A DNA stretch of 45,349 bases from the NCBI GenBank assembly GCA_003153355.1, contig PLYH01000002.1:267761-313109 (forward strand). Direction: 5' to 3'. The notes beneath the pieces are model-generated. The model ran no database searches. It saw only the letters and a program-made list of their open reading frames with translations, and was not told the origin of the DNA. The position numbers and the translations under genes were made by a program. Within the stretch, counting starts at the first letter, position 1. Each line of letters starts with the position of its first letter. Of this stretch, positions 1 through 8,695 are shown piece by piece. This DNA comes from Candidatus Peregrinibacteria bacterium (lineage in GTDB: Bacteria; Patescibacteriota; Gracilibacteria; UBA1369).

Positions 1-1
1 G

Positions 2-613
2 CAGGCCCGCTTGATGAGCCAGGCTCTGCGAAAACTCACCAGCGCTATCAGTAAATCCAAAACCACCGTCATCTTTATTAACCAGCTTCGTATGAAGATC
101 GGGGTGATGTTTGGTAATCCGGAAACGACCACCGGCGGCCAGGCTCTTAAATTTTATTCTTCAGTCCGTATGGATATCCGCAGCATCGGCAAGATTGAAG
201 ACGGTACCGGTGATGACAAGAAAATCCTCGGTAACCGCGTCCGCGTGAAAATCGTGAAGAACAAAATCGCTCCGCCTTTCCGCACCGCTGAGTTTGATAT
301 TCTCTATAATAGAGGTATTTCTTACACTGGAGACCTGATTGATCTTGCTTCAAAACATGACATCGCTCATAAGTCCGGCGCGTTCTATACTTATAAAGAT
401 ATTAAACTCGGCCAGGGCCGCGAAAATGCCAAAGGCTTCCTGGAGAGCAATCAGAAAATTCTCAAAGAACTTGAAAGAGACGTGAAAGAAGTTGTTGTTA
501 AACTTCACAAAGAAGAGGCCCGCGGCTTGGATCAATCTCATGCCATAACACCGGCTCCGGTAAAGGTTGCAGCTAAAACCGCAATCCGCCCGGCTGCGAC
601 CAAAGAAGCCTAA
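2..613 (+). CDS. recA: RecA recombinase, C-terminal part (5' end outside window)
   Basis: The window opens inside this gene; about 203 C-terminal residues are present and the ATP-binding Walker A part is missing. RecA forms the ATP-dependent filament on single-stranded DNA for homologous recombination and SOS induction. Seen: the family segments 'FINQLR', 'GNPETTTGG' and '[13 protein letters not shown]', followed by the C-terminal region with '[18 protein letters not shown]'. The tail after about residue 170 is a low-complexity Ala/Pro/Lys stretch, whereas many RecA tails are acidic. recX follows 43 bases downstream on the same strand, the classical recA-recX arrangement. The reading frame continues to base 2, so codons such as TTG at 11 are internal and not starts. 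Confidence 0.96.
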   Translation, partial: QARLMSQALRKLTSAISKSKTTVIFINQLRMKIGVMFGNPETTTGGQALKFYSSVRMDIRSIGKIEDGTGDDKKILGNRVRVKIVKNKIAPPFRTAEFDILYNRGISYTGDLIDLASKHDIAHKSGAFYTYKDIKLGQGRENAKGFLESNQKILKELERDVKEVVVKLHKEEARGLDQSHAITPAPVKVAAKTAIRPAATKEA

Positions 614-656
614 AAAATTCCGGCCGCGTAGTGGAAATGAATAAATCCAACGTCCT

Positions 657-1139
657 ATGAACGCAGAAAATTCCAATGCTCAGCCGAACAAAAAAATCTT
701 TAACTACGCCTGCTGGCTCCTCGCCCGCAGGCGTTACACTGTCAGTGAATTCCGCAGTAAAATCGAAAAAAAATTTCCCGATCAGCCCGAAGCAACCACG
801 GAAATTACCGAGCTTTTTTTGAAGAAAAACTATCTTGATGATACTGAATACACCAAACTTTATATCCGCGAACAGTTGAATCGCAAACCCCAGGGACTAA
901 GACTCATCAAGCAAAAGTTAAGACACAAAGGAATTAACGAAACAACACTCAGCAGTGCTTTTAATGAACAGCTGATTGATGAAGATGAACTGATTCAACA
1001 GGCCATCGCGAAAAAATCAGGAACCTTAAAAGCTTCAAGCCCGATTCAGAAAAAGCAAAAACTTTTCCGGTTTTTGGCGTCACGGGGTTTCAACACTGAT
1101 GCCATCATGAAAGCCGTTAGTCGCACGGCGCAGGAATAA
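657..1139 (+). CDS. recX: RecX regulatory protein
   Basis: A 160-residue basic, all-helical protein of the RecX family, which binds RecA filaments and restrains or caps their growth. Seen: an N-terminal helical repeat with 'LLARRRYTVSEFRSKIEKK', a second with 'YLDDTEYTKLYIREQLNRK' followed by 'GLRLIKQKLRHKGI', and a C-terminal repeat with 'KLFRFLASRGFNTDAIMKAV'. This matches the tandem three-helix repeats of RecX, and the length is usual. It sits directly downstream of recA and is probably co-transcribed. The ATG at 657 has no clear Shine-Dalgarno sequence in front. Confidence 0.93.
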   Translation: MNAENSNAQPNKKIFNYACWLLARRRYTVSEFRSKIEKKFPDQPEATTEITELFLKKNYLDDTEYTKLYIREQLNRKPQGLRLIKQKLRHKGINETTLSSAFNEQLIDEDELIQQAIAKKSGTLKASSPIQKKQKLFRFLASRGFNTDAIMKAVSRTAQE

Positions 1140-1155
1140 TCTAGCAAAAGCATCA

Positions 1156-1668
1156 TCACGCTCCCTCAGGCATATTCTGAATTTCGTGGAGGTATTTATC
1201 GATACGCTTGGTCAAAAGCTCATAAAGCGATTCGTCTATTTTACCTTTTTTCAGTTTTTCTTCGATCAGGTCATGCAAACGATAAAGTTCAGCTTCGCAG
1301 CGTTTGGCTTTCCATTTGTATTCTGAAAACGTCGCATCGATCTCTCCCATATATTTTGAAATCGCTCGCTTCTTTTTATGCGAACTGATGCTGAAGCCAA
1401 AAATTGCAGCAATTCCGGAAATGATCGAAATAATAACCGCAATTGTATCCCATGGAATTTTTGTGACCGCAGCTGTTTGTGAAGGAATGACATCTTTATT
1501 CTTATTGGCATTCACGTCTTGTATAGCTCGAAGTGTAGTAGGAGAAAGCTGCACATTCGTATATCTCAAATTACTGCTCGTTTGGGCAAATGAGGTTTGA
1601 ATAAAAACATTGAGCGTAAGGCTCAAACTTGCTCCTGTCATTACCAATAAGATGAAAAGTCTTTTCAT
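1156..1668 (-). CDS. Small membrane-anchored protein, unknown function
   Basis: I do not recognise a family. From the ATG at 1668 the product has 170 residues. It starts with a signal-peptide-like segment (MKRLF, then 'ILLVMTGASLSLTLNVFI', with a possible cleavage site after 'SFAQ'). A second hydrophobic segment near residues 75-95 ('TIAVIISIISGIAAIFGF') is followed by a basic patch and a charged helical tail of about 70 residues, probably coiled coil and cytoplasmic. The frame is open for 68 further codons upstream, but the promoter at 1695-1722 lies inside that extension, so 1668 (or ATG 1680) is the likely start. Its 3' end faces recX across 16 bases. Confidence 0.7.
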   Translation of the reverse strand: MKRLFILLVMTGASLSLTLNVFIQTSFAQTSSNLRYTNVQLSPTTLRAIQDVNANKNKDVIPSQTAAVTKIPWDTIAVIISIISGIAAIFGFSISSHKKKRAISKYMGEIDATFSEYKWKAKRCEAELYRLHDLIEEKLKKGKIDESLYELLTKRIDKYLHEIQNMPEGA

Positions 1669-1694
1669 AAACAAAATCATAAATTCGTAAATCA

Positions 1695-1722
1695 ATTCTA
1701 AATGAGAAAATCTCCATGTCAA
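1695..1722 (-). promoter_or_regulatory. Sigma70-type promoter for the small membrane protein gene
   Basis: On the minus strand TTGACA (1722-1717, perfect -35) is followed after 16 bases by TAGAAT (1700-1695, five of six). The -10 ends 26 bases before the ATG at 1668, the spacing seen at most promoters in this window. Confidence 0.72.
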
Positions 1723-1758
1723 CCCAACGCAGCCGTTCAAATCCATAGGAAGTCTTCC

Positions 1759-1787
1759 TTTACAAAAGCAAAAAATCAGTATACGAT
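1759..1787 (+). promoter_or_regulatory. Possible nusA promoter
   Basis: TTTACA at 1759-1764 and TACGAT at 1782-1787 are 17 bases apart. The -10 match is weak (an alternative TATACG lies at 1780-1785). If real, the nusA transcript has an unusually long leader of about 105 bases for this window. Confidence 0.35.
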
Positions 1788-1797
1788 GACCGCGAAG

Positions 1798-1821
1798 CAG
1801 GATCTCATGATGAGCATCCTG
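1798..1821 (+). promoter_or_regulatory. Hairpin in the nusA leader
   Basis: CAGGAT CTC (1798-1806) can pair with GAG C ATCCTG (1812-1821) with one bulged base and a five-base loop. It is followed by a short GGATTTTCC tract. Position and shape would suit an attenuator or processing site ahead of nusA, a gene known to be autoregulated in other bacteria, but the T-run is too short for a convincing terminator. Confidence 0.35.
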
Positions 1822-1898
1822 GATTTTCCGTAAGCGCCTCCGCAGCCGGCTTATGCCTGTGCGCCGAATCACACACTAAAAATTTTTAATTTAACATT

Positions 1899-3152
1899 AT
1901 GCAATCTCAATTCATCGCTGCCATCAATCAGCTTTGCGACGAAAAAGGTATTCCAAAAGATAAGATCATGGAAACCATTAAAGCCGCTTTGCGCGCCGCT
2001 TACCGTAAAGATTACGGCAACCGCGATCAGAACATCGACGTTGAACTCAACGACAAAACCGAATCGGCAACCGTCTATTTGGTAAAAAACGTCGTGAAGA
2101 AAGCCGAAAACAAGGATCTTGAAATGACCCTTGCCGAAGCCCGCAAATACAAGAAGGACGCCAAAGTCGGCGACGAAGTACGCATCGACGTGACCCCATT
2201 GGAATACGGCCGCATCGCAGCCCAGTCTGCAAAACAGGTCATCATCCAGCGCATTCAGGAAGCTGAACGCGAGGTCATGTATGACACATTCAAAGACCGT
2301 GAAAATGAACTCATCAACGCGCTCGTTCACCGCGTGGAAAATCAGAATGTCTACGTGAATCTGGACAATAAAATCACGACCATTCTCCCTCCGGACCAAC
2401 AGATTCCTCGTGAAAGATATTACGGCGGCCAGCGCATCAAGCTCTATCTGGATAAAGTTATCAAGACCACGAAAGGTCCGCAGCTCCTCATTTCCCGCAC
2501 TCATCCAAGTCTCGTAAAAAAATTGATGGAACTGGAAATTCCGGAAATCAAAAGCGGACTGGTGGAAATCAAAGCCATTGCCCGCGAACCTGGCGTCCGT
2601 TCCAAAGTTGCGGTAAGTTCAAACGATCCGAAAATTGATCCGATCGGTTCGTGCGTGGGCCAGAAAGGTGTCCGCGTTGCCAACGTGATGGATGAACTCA
2701 ACGGCGAGCGCATCGATATTATTTTATGGAACGAAAACCCTGAAGAGTACATCAAGACCTCATTGTCTCCGGCCAAAGTTGCAATGATCCAATTGGATAA
2801 AGGGGCAAAGCGCGCCAAAGTCTATGTGAATCCGGATCAGCGTCCGCTGGCCATTGGTAAAAACGGCCAGAACGTAAGACTTGCTTCCAAACTCACGGGT
2901 TACGAACTCGACATCATGGACGTCGGAGAACTCGGTGGAGCAGCTGCCGGCGCAGAGCTGGAAAAGAAGAAAGTTGAAAACATCGCGGACCTTGAAGGAA
3001 TTACCCCTGAAATCGTTGAAAAACTCGGCAAAGGTAACTTCTCACAGGTCAGCCAGCTCCACGGTCTCAGCATGCAGGATCTCATGGGCATTGAAGGCAT
3101 CACTGAAGAAGAAGCAAATCTCATCGTAAATGCGGTGAAGAAGGTGGCGTAA
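1899..3152 (+). CDS. nusA: Transcription termination/antitermination factor NusA
   Basis: 417 residues. NusA binds RNA polymerase and nascent RNA and modulates pausing, termination and antitermination. Seen in order: the N-terminal polymerase-binding domain (about 1-125, opening 'MQSQFIAAINQLCDEKGIPK'), an S1 domain (about 130-200), KH1 with 'PIGSCVGQKGVRVANVM', KH2 with 'LAIGKNGQNVRLASKLTGYE', and a C-terminal helix-hairpin-helix region with 'IADLEGITPEIVEKLG' and 'GIEGITEEEANLI'. The long acidic repeats of the E. coli protein are absent, as in many NusA proteins. The usual neighbours rimP and infB are not here. The start codon follows an AT-rich stretch with no Shine-Dalgarno sequence. Confidence 0.96.
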   Translation: MQSQFIAAINQLCDEKGIPKDKIMETIKAALRAAYRKDYGNRDQNIDVELNDKTESATVYLVKNVVKKAENKDLEMTLAEARKYKKDAKVGDEVRIDVTPLEYGRIAAQSAKQVIIQRIQEAEREVMYDTFKDRENELINALVHRVENQNVYVNLDNKITTILPPDQQIPRERYYGGQRIKLYLDKVIKTTKGPQLLISRTHPSLVKKLMELEIPEIKSGLVEIKAIAREPGVRSKVAVSSNDPKIDPIGSCVGQKGVRVANVMDELNGERIDIILWNENPEEYIKTSLSPAKVAMIQLDKGAKRAKVYVNPDQRPLAIGKNGQNVRLASKLTGYELDIMDVGELGGAAAGAELEKKKVENIADLEGITPEIVEKLGKGNFSQVSQLHGLSMQDLMGIEGITEEEANLIVNAVKKVA

Positions 3153-3158
3153 AGAAAT

Positions 3159-3626
3159 TTACGCAGATTTTGGAAGATTTTGTTCGCCCATCTTAAGAGC
3201 GGAAGATTCAATTTGACCAAGATATTGAATGAGTTCCGCCTGTTGTAAATCTTGGTTATCTTCAAAAGCCTGAGGGAAATTTTTCCTGATGAAATCAAGC
3301 GTTTTTGCCGCCGCATATTTTTTACCGATCGAATGCGGTGTCCGTTCCCGCTTGACCAAAATATTTTTGTAATTTTCAGTCGGGTACCATTCATCAAGCA
3401 AAAAGTACCGCGCCAGTATAGCCACAAAAAATTTCATGGCAGCCTCTGCATCACTGGGATGTTTTGATTGAGCTTCAGCCATAGATTGTGGAAGAATGAC
3501 CTGGAACATTTCAACTCTTTCACGGTAGGTCGGATTGGATGCAAAAAGTGCAGCCAGTCTTTTGAGTTCTGATGCAATAAGCTCAAAATCCGCTGGGTTC
3601 TCGTTGGGGACATTTGAAAGTGACAT
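3159..3626 (-). CDS. Hypothetical helical protein (155 aa)
   Basis: Family not recognised. The sequence is compatible with an all-helical soluble protein: no signal peptide, no membrane segment, no Cys motif. Features seen are an acidic N-terminus, 'FFVAILARYFLLDEWYP' in the middle and 'AAAKTLDFIRKNFPQAF' towards the end. It has its own extended -10 promoter (3653-3682), so it need not belong to the giant-gene operon that ends at 3734. Its 3' end faces nusA with a six-base gap, a convergent arrangement. Confidence 0.65.
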   Translation of the reverse strand: MSLSNVPNENPADFELIASELKRLAALFASNPTYRERVEMFQVILPQSMAEAQSKHPSDAEAAMKFFVAILARYFLLDEWYPTENYKNILVKRERTPHSIGKKYAAAKTLDFIRKNFPQAFEDNQDLQQAELIQYLGQIESSALKMGEQNLPKSA

Positions 3627-3652
3627 AGATGTGAATAGTTTGTTAGTAATAT

Positions 3653-3682
3653 ATTATAACACTGAGTGCCAATTGAATTCAA
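3653..3682 (-). promoter_or_regulatory. Extended -10 promoter for the 155-aa hypothetical gene
   Basis: On the minus strand TTGAAT (3682-3677), 18 bases, then TATAAT (3658-3653) preceded by TGT, giving the extended -10 TGTTATAAT. The -10 ends 26 bases before the ATG at 3626. Confidence 0.65.
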
Positions 3683-3733
3683 TGCGGTGCCGTGACGTTA
3701 CAGCGTAGCATCTTTGGGAAGATTGGCGGCGGT

Positions 3734-6700
3734 TCACTTCATTTTGGGCGGTGGTTTTAACGGCGAAGAATTTTCTGTTTCTTGCAAATTTTTGTCGGTT
3801 TGAGTTCCGGCTGCCCGAACCCGTCTTACATCCGGGAGAGGAAGCTTAGGAGCAGCGACGGTGACCGTCGCATCCGTGTATAATGGCGCACCTTCATTTG
3901 GAACTGTTGACACCTGCCCACTCTTCTTGACCGATTTTGGAATCCGGATTGATCCGTCGGGCATCAGCCTAAGTGCCGGACTGCCGATGGAAGTAGTAGG
4001 AATCTCTGTAACCAAACCGGTTCCAACTTCCCCGATGTCTTTGGCGGCGTTGGTAGGTTTATGTTCCATAATCCATTGATCGACCAAATTTCTCATTGGT
4101 GTACCGGTCGTAATATTCGCATCAACAGTTTCGAAGAATTTTTTTGTAGCCTGGGCGATTTTTGATCGAATTTCAGCCATTTCGATGGCAGTAATCGGCC
4201 GGCCAGGACTATGCAGCAAGAAAGTCACGCCGGCTTTTCCCAACTGAATGCCCTTAGAAGCGCAGTATCCATCGAGCTCATTAGCGATATTCATCAGATA
4301 AGTGTCGCCGCCCACATGGCCGCCCACTTCATTAATCGCTTTGAATTGGAGCGGATCCAGTTCATAGAGATATGACTTAATGCCGGCATCTCTGGCTGTT
4401 TCAATTTCTGAAGCAATACCGGATTTGCTATAAACGCCCGTCAGGCGGTCGGTCGTCTGCATCATAAAGAGTTGTTCTCTTTTTGCTGCGAGAACAGACT
4501 CGGTTACATCATCGGGTAACCCCAGTTTTTTACAGTTGTCACGGATTTTGGTGACATTGAATTCAAGGTCCAAAATTATTTTTTCAACCGCACTTGTCCG
4601 GGCTTTTTTCGCACCTTCATTATCAGCCGGCAGGCCATCAAGTTGGTCGACAAGTTTTTTACCCGCAGGACGTTTTCCAAAATTGGTGAACTTCGCTTCG
4701 GCACCTGCAGCGAGCGGATCGTGAAGGCCCTGAAGATTGAGCGGCTGTTTTTCACCCAAGCCGCTTGCAGGCGTATGGTCGCGGATTCGTTCCGGAGTCA
4801 TCGCAATGCCCGAATCATCGAGGTAGATAGCTCCTCTGCCTTTGTTAAGCTTGTTTCTTTCCATGATTCCGTCGGTAAACGTGTCCATATTCTCAACCAT
4901 GGTTTTTGCATCAAACGGAGGCGGACCTTTGGTATTGATCGACGGGAATTCTTTAACGGCCATCGTCGAATCACCAATCTCCAGCGGTTTGTCTGGATCA
5001 TGTTTATATTTACCTTTTTCGTCCAAAAGGGTTTCAAGCTGCCCCGGGTTACCTTTCTTGGAGAGCAGCCCCGGATCTGTTTTATCACAGACATCCTGGA
5101 TCTGTTTTTTCATTCTTCCCCTCAACTCGTTCATGGCGGATTTCATAACGCCCTCAGGGATATCTGTGGCGATCACGACAAATTCCTCGCCGCCTTTGCG
5201 GATGGAAATAACGTTGCTGTTCGGATATTTCTTGCGTAATTCGGCAACGGTTTTTTGGAATTCAACCCCCATGGTCTTAATAATCTGATCGCCGAATTCG
5301 CTGCCTTTTACCAAATTAAACGCGCTGAAATAATCGCCGTCTACGCTGGCCTGCGTAATCTTTTTTCCTTCCTCAACCCATTTTTCGGCCTGCAAATAGC
5401 CGTTGCGGTTATACATGCCCGTCATCGGATCGAGGTTTGCGCGTTTCCATAATTCTTTTTCTGCGGGAGTGAGGCCTTCGGTCATCTTCTCGACTTCAGC
5501 GGCCTTAAAGGCTCGGACATCGTCGCCTAACTTCAGGCTGATATCATGGAGCTGGATGCGTTCCGTGAGCGTGAGTGGATAAAGCGGACGTCCGCGCGTA
5601 GGTTCAAAAGCTTCCGACAGACGGACATAATCGCGTTCAAGATTTTCATACTTTTTCACCCTGGCGTACCATTCCGGGTCCTTCGCCATTTTTTCAGCCA
5701 TCATAGTCTTCAGTTTTTCAGTATCATCACCTGCTTTTGCCGCCATGGCTCTGAGGTCGGAGTAAGCATCGGCCACCGGCACCATTTCGTCATGGATTTT
5801 TTGCCTTTTGGCAACGCTTTCAATAGCATCATCAACTTTTTTATATTTATTCGCCTTTTCAACAAGATCCGGATGATCTTTGACGAATTTTTGGTAAACG
5901 GAGGGGTCCGCATCTGCTTTTGCGGCCTTCATTTTTTCATAAGCGGATTTATTTTCCGCGTTCAAATCCGGGCTCTTGATCATTTCGCTTTCATAGGCTT
6001 TTGCGGCCTCTGCATTTTTATCAATGATTTTTTTATAATCATGCGCTTTATCAAAAATATGCGGATCCTCCTTCAGTAATCTTTGAAATTCAGCCGTTTT
6101 TGCTTCTCCCTGTAAATCTTTTAATGCTTCTACTTTTTTATATGAGGCCATGCTTTCCGGGTTCAAAAGAGCATTCTGGGTTTTTGCCAGAGCCTTCGCC
6201 GCTTTCTGTTCTTCGGTCGTCTTCCAGGGAAGTTCTTTCACTATTCCCCTGGTTGCTTCAAGAGCCGTTGAAAGAATTTTTCCTTCACTTGCGATGGTTC
6301 CAAGTCTTTCACCTCCTCGTGCAATGGTTTGAAACAAATCACCGGTTCCCTTCAATATATTTCCCGGTAATTTGACCAGACCTTTTCCAAGTTTGGAAAA
6401 ATCTTCGATAAAGACTCTTGCCGCTACTCTCAAACCTTCAAGAGCTGCTTCAGTCATAGTCATTCCACCTAATTTCACGCCGTTGACAGCCGCCTTTACA
6501 CCCTGGCCCGCCGCCCCGCCGCCCGCAAGCAACAGGAAAACATCCAAAGCCATACGGCCGATGATCTTGCTCGTAGACTCCTCATGCCATTTATCCTTTT
6601 GAAGCAATGCATCAGTGAGCATGCTCGGATGGTTGACCAGAGCGATAAGTCCTTTCGCCGCCTCAACCGGATGCGCGACCATCATCCCGACTCCTTTGAT

Positions 6701-8695
6701 CAAATCTTTGCCGCCCTCGACGATACCGGAAACGAACTCAATGATCGCTCCTGCACCACCACCACCGGCGATGAAAGTATCCAAAATAGCATCAATCGCT
6801 GGATTGCCGGTAGGATTGCCGATCGACATATGTTTGGAAGCTTCGCCCAGCCAGTCAAAGGCTTCCTGAAGATGAATTTTATCAGCCACCCATGCCAAAG
6901 CTTTACCAATGCCTTCGATCGCGAAACTCACTGTGTGAGTCCACACCCAATCCACGGCCTTAAACGCTCCTTCAACCATGTAGTAACCAACGGTTGCCAC
7001 GGCCTCAATCCCTTTGGCAATTGCTCCGATAACCGGGATTTTTTTGATGCCTTCCCAGGCTGCCGAAAGTTTTTCACCCGCCCAGTCAGTTGCGGGTTTC
7101 AACGCCGCTCCAATCGTATCGATAACCCCGGGGCCTTTGGCGTCCAAGCCATAGAGCATTTTTTGATAACTTTCACCCTGAGTAATCATTTCAAAATTGG
7201 CGGTATCAACTTCAAGTACCGAATCAGCAATGTTTTGGTCCATTTTATCGAGCTGTTCCATTTCCATTTTTTCATTTTCATCAATTTTCAAAAGAGAATC
7301 ATCCAGTTGTTTTGACATATCCTCGTAACTTTTATCATTGGTATCGCAAAGAGCTATGGCATCATCGATCTTTCCGATTTTGATCGACAAATTGCCGACC
7401 TGCAGCACGGCTGCATTTCCCCCGCCTTCCAGAGTCAACACTTGTTGCTGTGTAACTTCTTCACCTATTTGCAATTGCTGCTGGGATTTCTGGACATTTT
7501 GTTGTTGTTCAACAAACTTTTGCAGCTTATCAACCAACTCTGTTTTTTGCGGTTCTGGAGTTTGCTCGATCGTTTCCTGAAGTTTTTGGATAACTTGAGA
7601 CAGGGCATTCTCATAGGTTCCTACCTGCTGGGCGTGCTGGTCAAAATCTTCCTGTCTTCCTTTAAGGATTCCCGCCTGTTTTTCCTTGGCCTCTTTTTGC
7701 TCCTCAACTTTCCCTTTTGTTCCAAAAGCTTCTTCCCGGGCCTTAATCATTTGTTCTTTGTTTTCCTTATTTTTGTCGCGCTGGCCGTTTACCTCATCCT
7801 TGCGTTGTTTTGTCCGGTCCCGGTAATCTTTATATTTATCCTTGGTTTTACCGCGTATTTTTTCAGGTCCTCCGTTCAGGTCCTTGCCTTTTGCCTGACG
7901 TTCCTTTTGCCTTTTTTTCATTTCGGCGAGTTTTGTCTGAAAATCCTTGATCGCCGCTTCTTTCGCCGCCTTGGCCTCCTTCACCTCCGGTGAATCATCA
8001 GTCCAAGGAATAAGACTTACTCCCCATTCTTTCAATGCGCCAAGGCCGGTAGCATGCGGTTTATTGGCATAATCCACTTTGCTCTTGGCACTTGAAAAAG
8101 TCCCCATGAGCTTGTTGAAGTTGTCACTCTCGGTTTTAAAATTTTCCTGATAGAGCACGAATGACGCATTGAGTTTTTCCAGAGAATCAACATCTTTCAG
8201 GTCGCCTTTAGCTTCCAATGATTTGGCCGCATCCAGGGATTTCTGCCTTTCCTGTGCTTCCTCGGCAGTTTCTTTCGTGGCCTTTGCCTCTTCGGTGCGT
8301 TCTTTTTTGATTTGAGCTAAACGGTCCAGAACATCCTTAACTTTTTTTGTAAGAGCTTCTTTGAAATCTTTATATTCATTCGCATCAATGCCTGACTTTT
8401 TGTCCTTGTCATAAGTGGCGACATTGGCATCAACCCACTGTTTAAAATCACCCTCCATATGATCTTTGAACTCTTTGGGCAATTTGCGGAAGTTGTAGGT
8501 GTTGTAGTCGCCGAGATCATAAATTTCCTGGATCTCCTTGTATGCCTGATTTTTACGTTCATCAACAGTTTGCCCCGTTGGGACTGGGGCTTCCTGATTC
8601 GCTTCCTTGGGATTTTCTCCTACAAAAACAAACCTTTTTTCCGTGAAAAGTTTCATCCGTGATTCTCTGGTTGAAAAACAGGAATGCAGCTTCAT
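3734..8695 (-). CDS. Giant helical protein with tandem GGDEF-like domains
   Basis: 1653 residues, no family recognised over most of its length. Seen: a Lys/Glu/Gln-rich coiled-coil-like half (about 95-470); a hydrophobic, Gly/Ala-rich middle (about 530-800, e.g. 'GAIAKGIEAVATVGYYMVEG' and 'FLLLAGGGAAGQGVKAAVNG') that could contact or cross a membrane; three imperfect repeats (about 848-1018); then two GGDEF-like domains. The first starts 'DPMTGMYNRNGY' (D1089), keeps 'VDGDYF' (D1119, D1121) and an intact 'RKGGEEF' (1168-1172), so diguanylate cyclase activity is possible. The second starts 'DRLTGVYSKSG' (D1416) but has 'GKAGVTF' in place of GGDEF and looks catalytically dead. The ATG at 8695 overlaps the TGA of the small upstream gene (ATGA). 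An internal ATG at 8656 (MKLFTEKRF) is an alternative start. The C-terminal tail is Pro-rich. No signal peptide is clear. Confidence 0.82.
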   Translation of the reverse strand: MKLHSCFSTRESRMKLFTEKRFVFVGENPKEANQEAPVPTGQTVDERKNQAYKEIQEIYDLGDYNTYNFRKLPKEFKDHMEGDFKQWVDANVATYDKDKKSGIDANEYKDFKEALTKKVKDVLDRLAQIKKERTEEAKATKETAEEAQERQKSLDAAKSLEAKGDLKDVDSLEKLNASFVLYQENFKTESDNFNKLMGTFSSAKSKVDYANKPHATGLGALKEWGVSLIPWTDDSPEVKEAKAAKEAAIKDFQTKLAEMKKRQKERQAKGKDLNGGPEKIRGKTKDKYKDYRDRTKQRKDEVNGQRDKNKENKEQMIKAREEAFGTKGKVEEQKEAKEKQAGILKGRQEDFDQHAQQVGTYENALSQVIQKLQETIEQTPEPQKTELVDKLQKFVEQQQNVQKSQQQLQIGEEVTQQQVLTLEGGGNAAVLQVGNLSIKIGKIDDAIALCDTNDKSYEDMSKQLDDSLLKIDENEKMEMEQLDKMDQNIADSVLEVDTANFEMITQGESYQKMLYGLDAKGPGVIDTIGAALKPATDWAGEKLSAAWEGIKKIPVIGAIAKGIEAVATVGYYMVEGAFKAVDWVWTHTVSFAIEGIGKALAWVADKIHLQEAFDWLGEASKHMSIGNPTGNPAIDAILDTFIAGGGGAGAIIEFVSGIVEGGKDLIKGVGMMVAHPVEAAKGLIALVNHPSMLTDALLQKDKWHEESTSKIIGRMALDVFLLLAGGGAAGQGVKAAVNGVKLGGMTMTEAALEGLRVAARVFIEDFSKLGKGLVKLPGNILKGTGDLFQTIARGGERLGTIASEGKILSTALEATRGIVKELPWKTTEEQKAAKALAKTQNALLNPESMASYKKVEALKDLQGEAKTAEFQRLLKEDPHIFDKAHDYKKIIDKNAEAAKAYESEMIKSPDLNAENKSAYEKMKAAKADADPSVYQKFVKDHPDLVEKANKYKKVDDAIESVAKRQKIHDEMVPVADAYSDLRAMAAKAGDDTEKLKTMMAEKMAKDPEWYARVKKYENLERDYVRLSEAFEPTRGRPLYPLTLTERIQLHDISLKLGDDVRAFKAAEVEKMTEGLTPAEKELWKRANLDPMTGMYNRNGYLQAEKWVEEGKKITQASVDGDYFSAFNLVKGSEFGDQIIKTMGVEFQKTVAELRKKYPNSNVISIRKGGEEFVVIATDIPEGVMKSAMNELRGRMKKQIQDVCDKTDPGLLSKKGNPGQLETLLDEKGKYKHDPDKPLEIGDSTMAVKEFPSINTKGPPPFDAKTMVENMDTFTDGIMERNKLNKGRGAIYLDDSGIAMTPERIRDHTPASGLGEKQPLNLQGLHDPLAAGAEAKFTNFGKRPAGKKLVDQLDGLPADNEGAKKARTSAVEKIILDLEFNVTKIRDNCKKLGLPDDVTESVLAAKREQLFMMQTTDRLTGVYSKSGIASEIETARDAGIKSYLYELDPLQFKAINEVGGHVGGDTYLMNIANELDGYCASKGIQLGKAGVTFLLHSPGRPITAIEMAEIRSKIAQATKKFFETVDANITTGTPMRNLVDQWIMEHKPTNAAKDIGEVGTGLVTEIPTTSIGSPALRLMPDGSIRIPKSVKKSGQVSTVPNEGAPLYTDATVTVAAPKLPLPDVRRVRAAGTQTDKNLQETENSSPLKPPPKMK

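Noticed and set aside
1869-2504. Long open frame (211 codons) on the minus strand opposite nusA
   Set aside because: It is the antisense shadow of a conserved gene; its translation matches no family, and nusA itself is unmistakable.
6584-7315. Open frame of 243 codons on the plus strand inside the GGDEF giant
   Set aside because: Antisense shadow: the giant frame is continuous for 1653 codons and carries recognisable domains, while this one has none.
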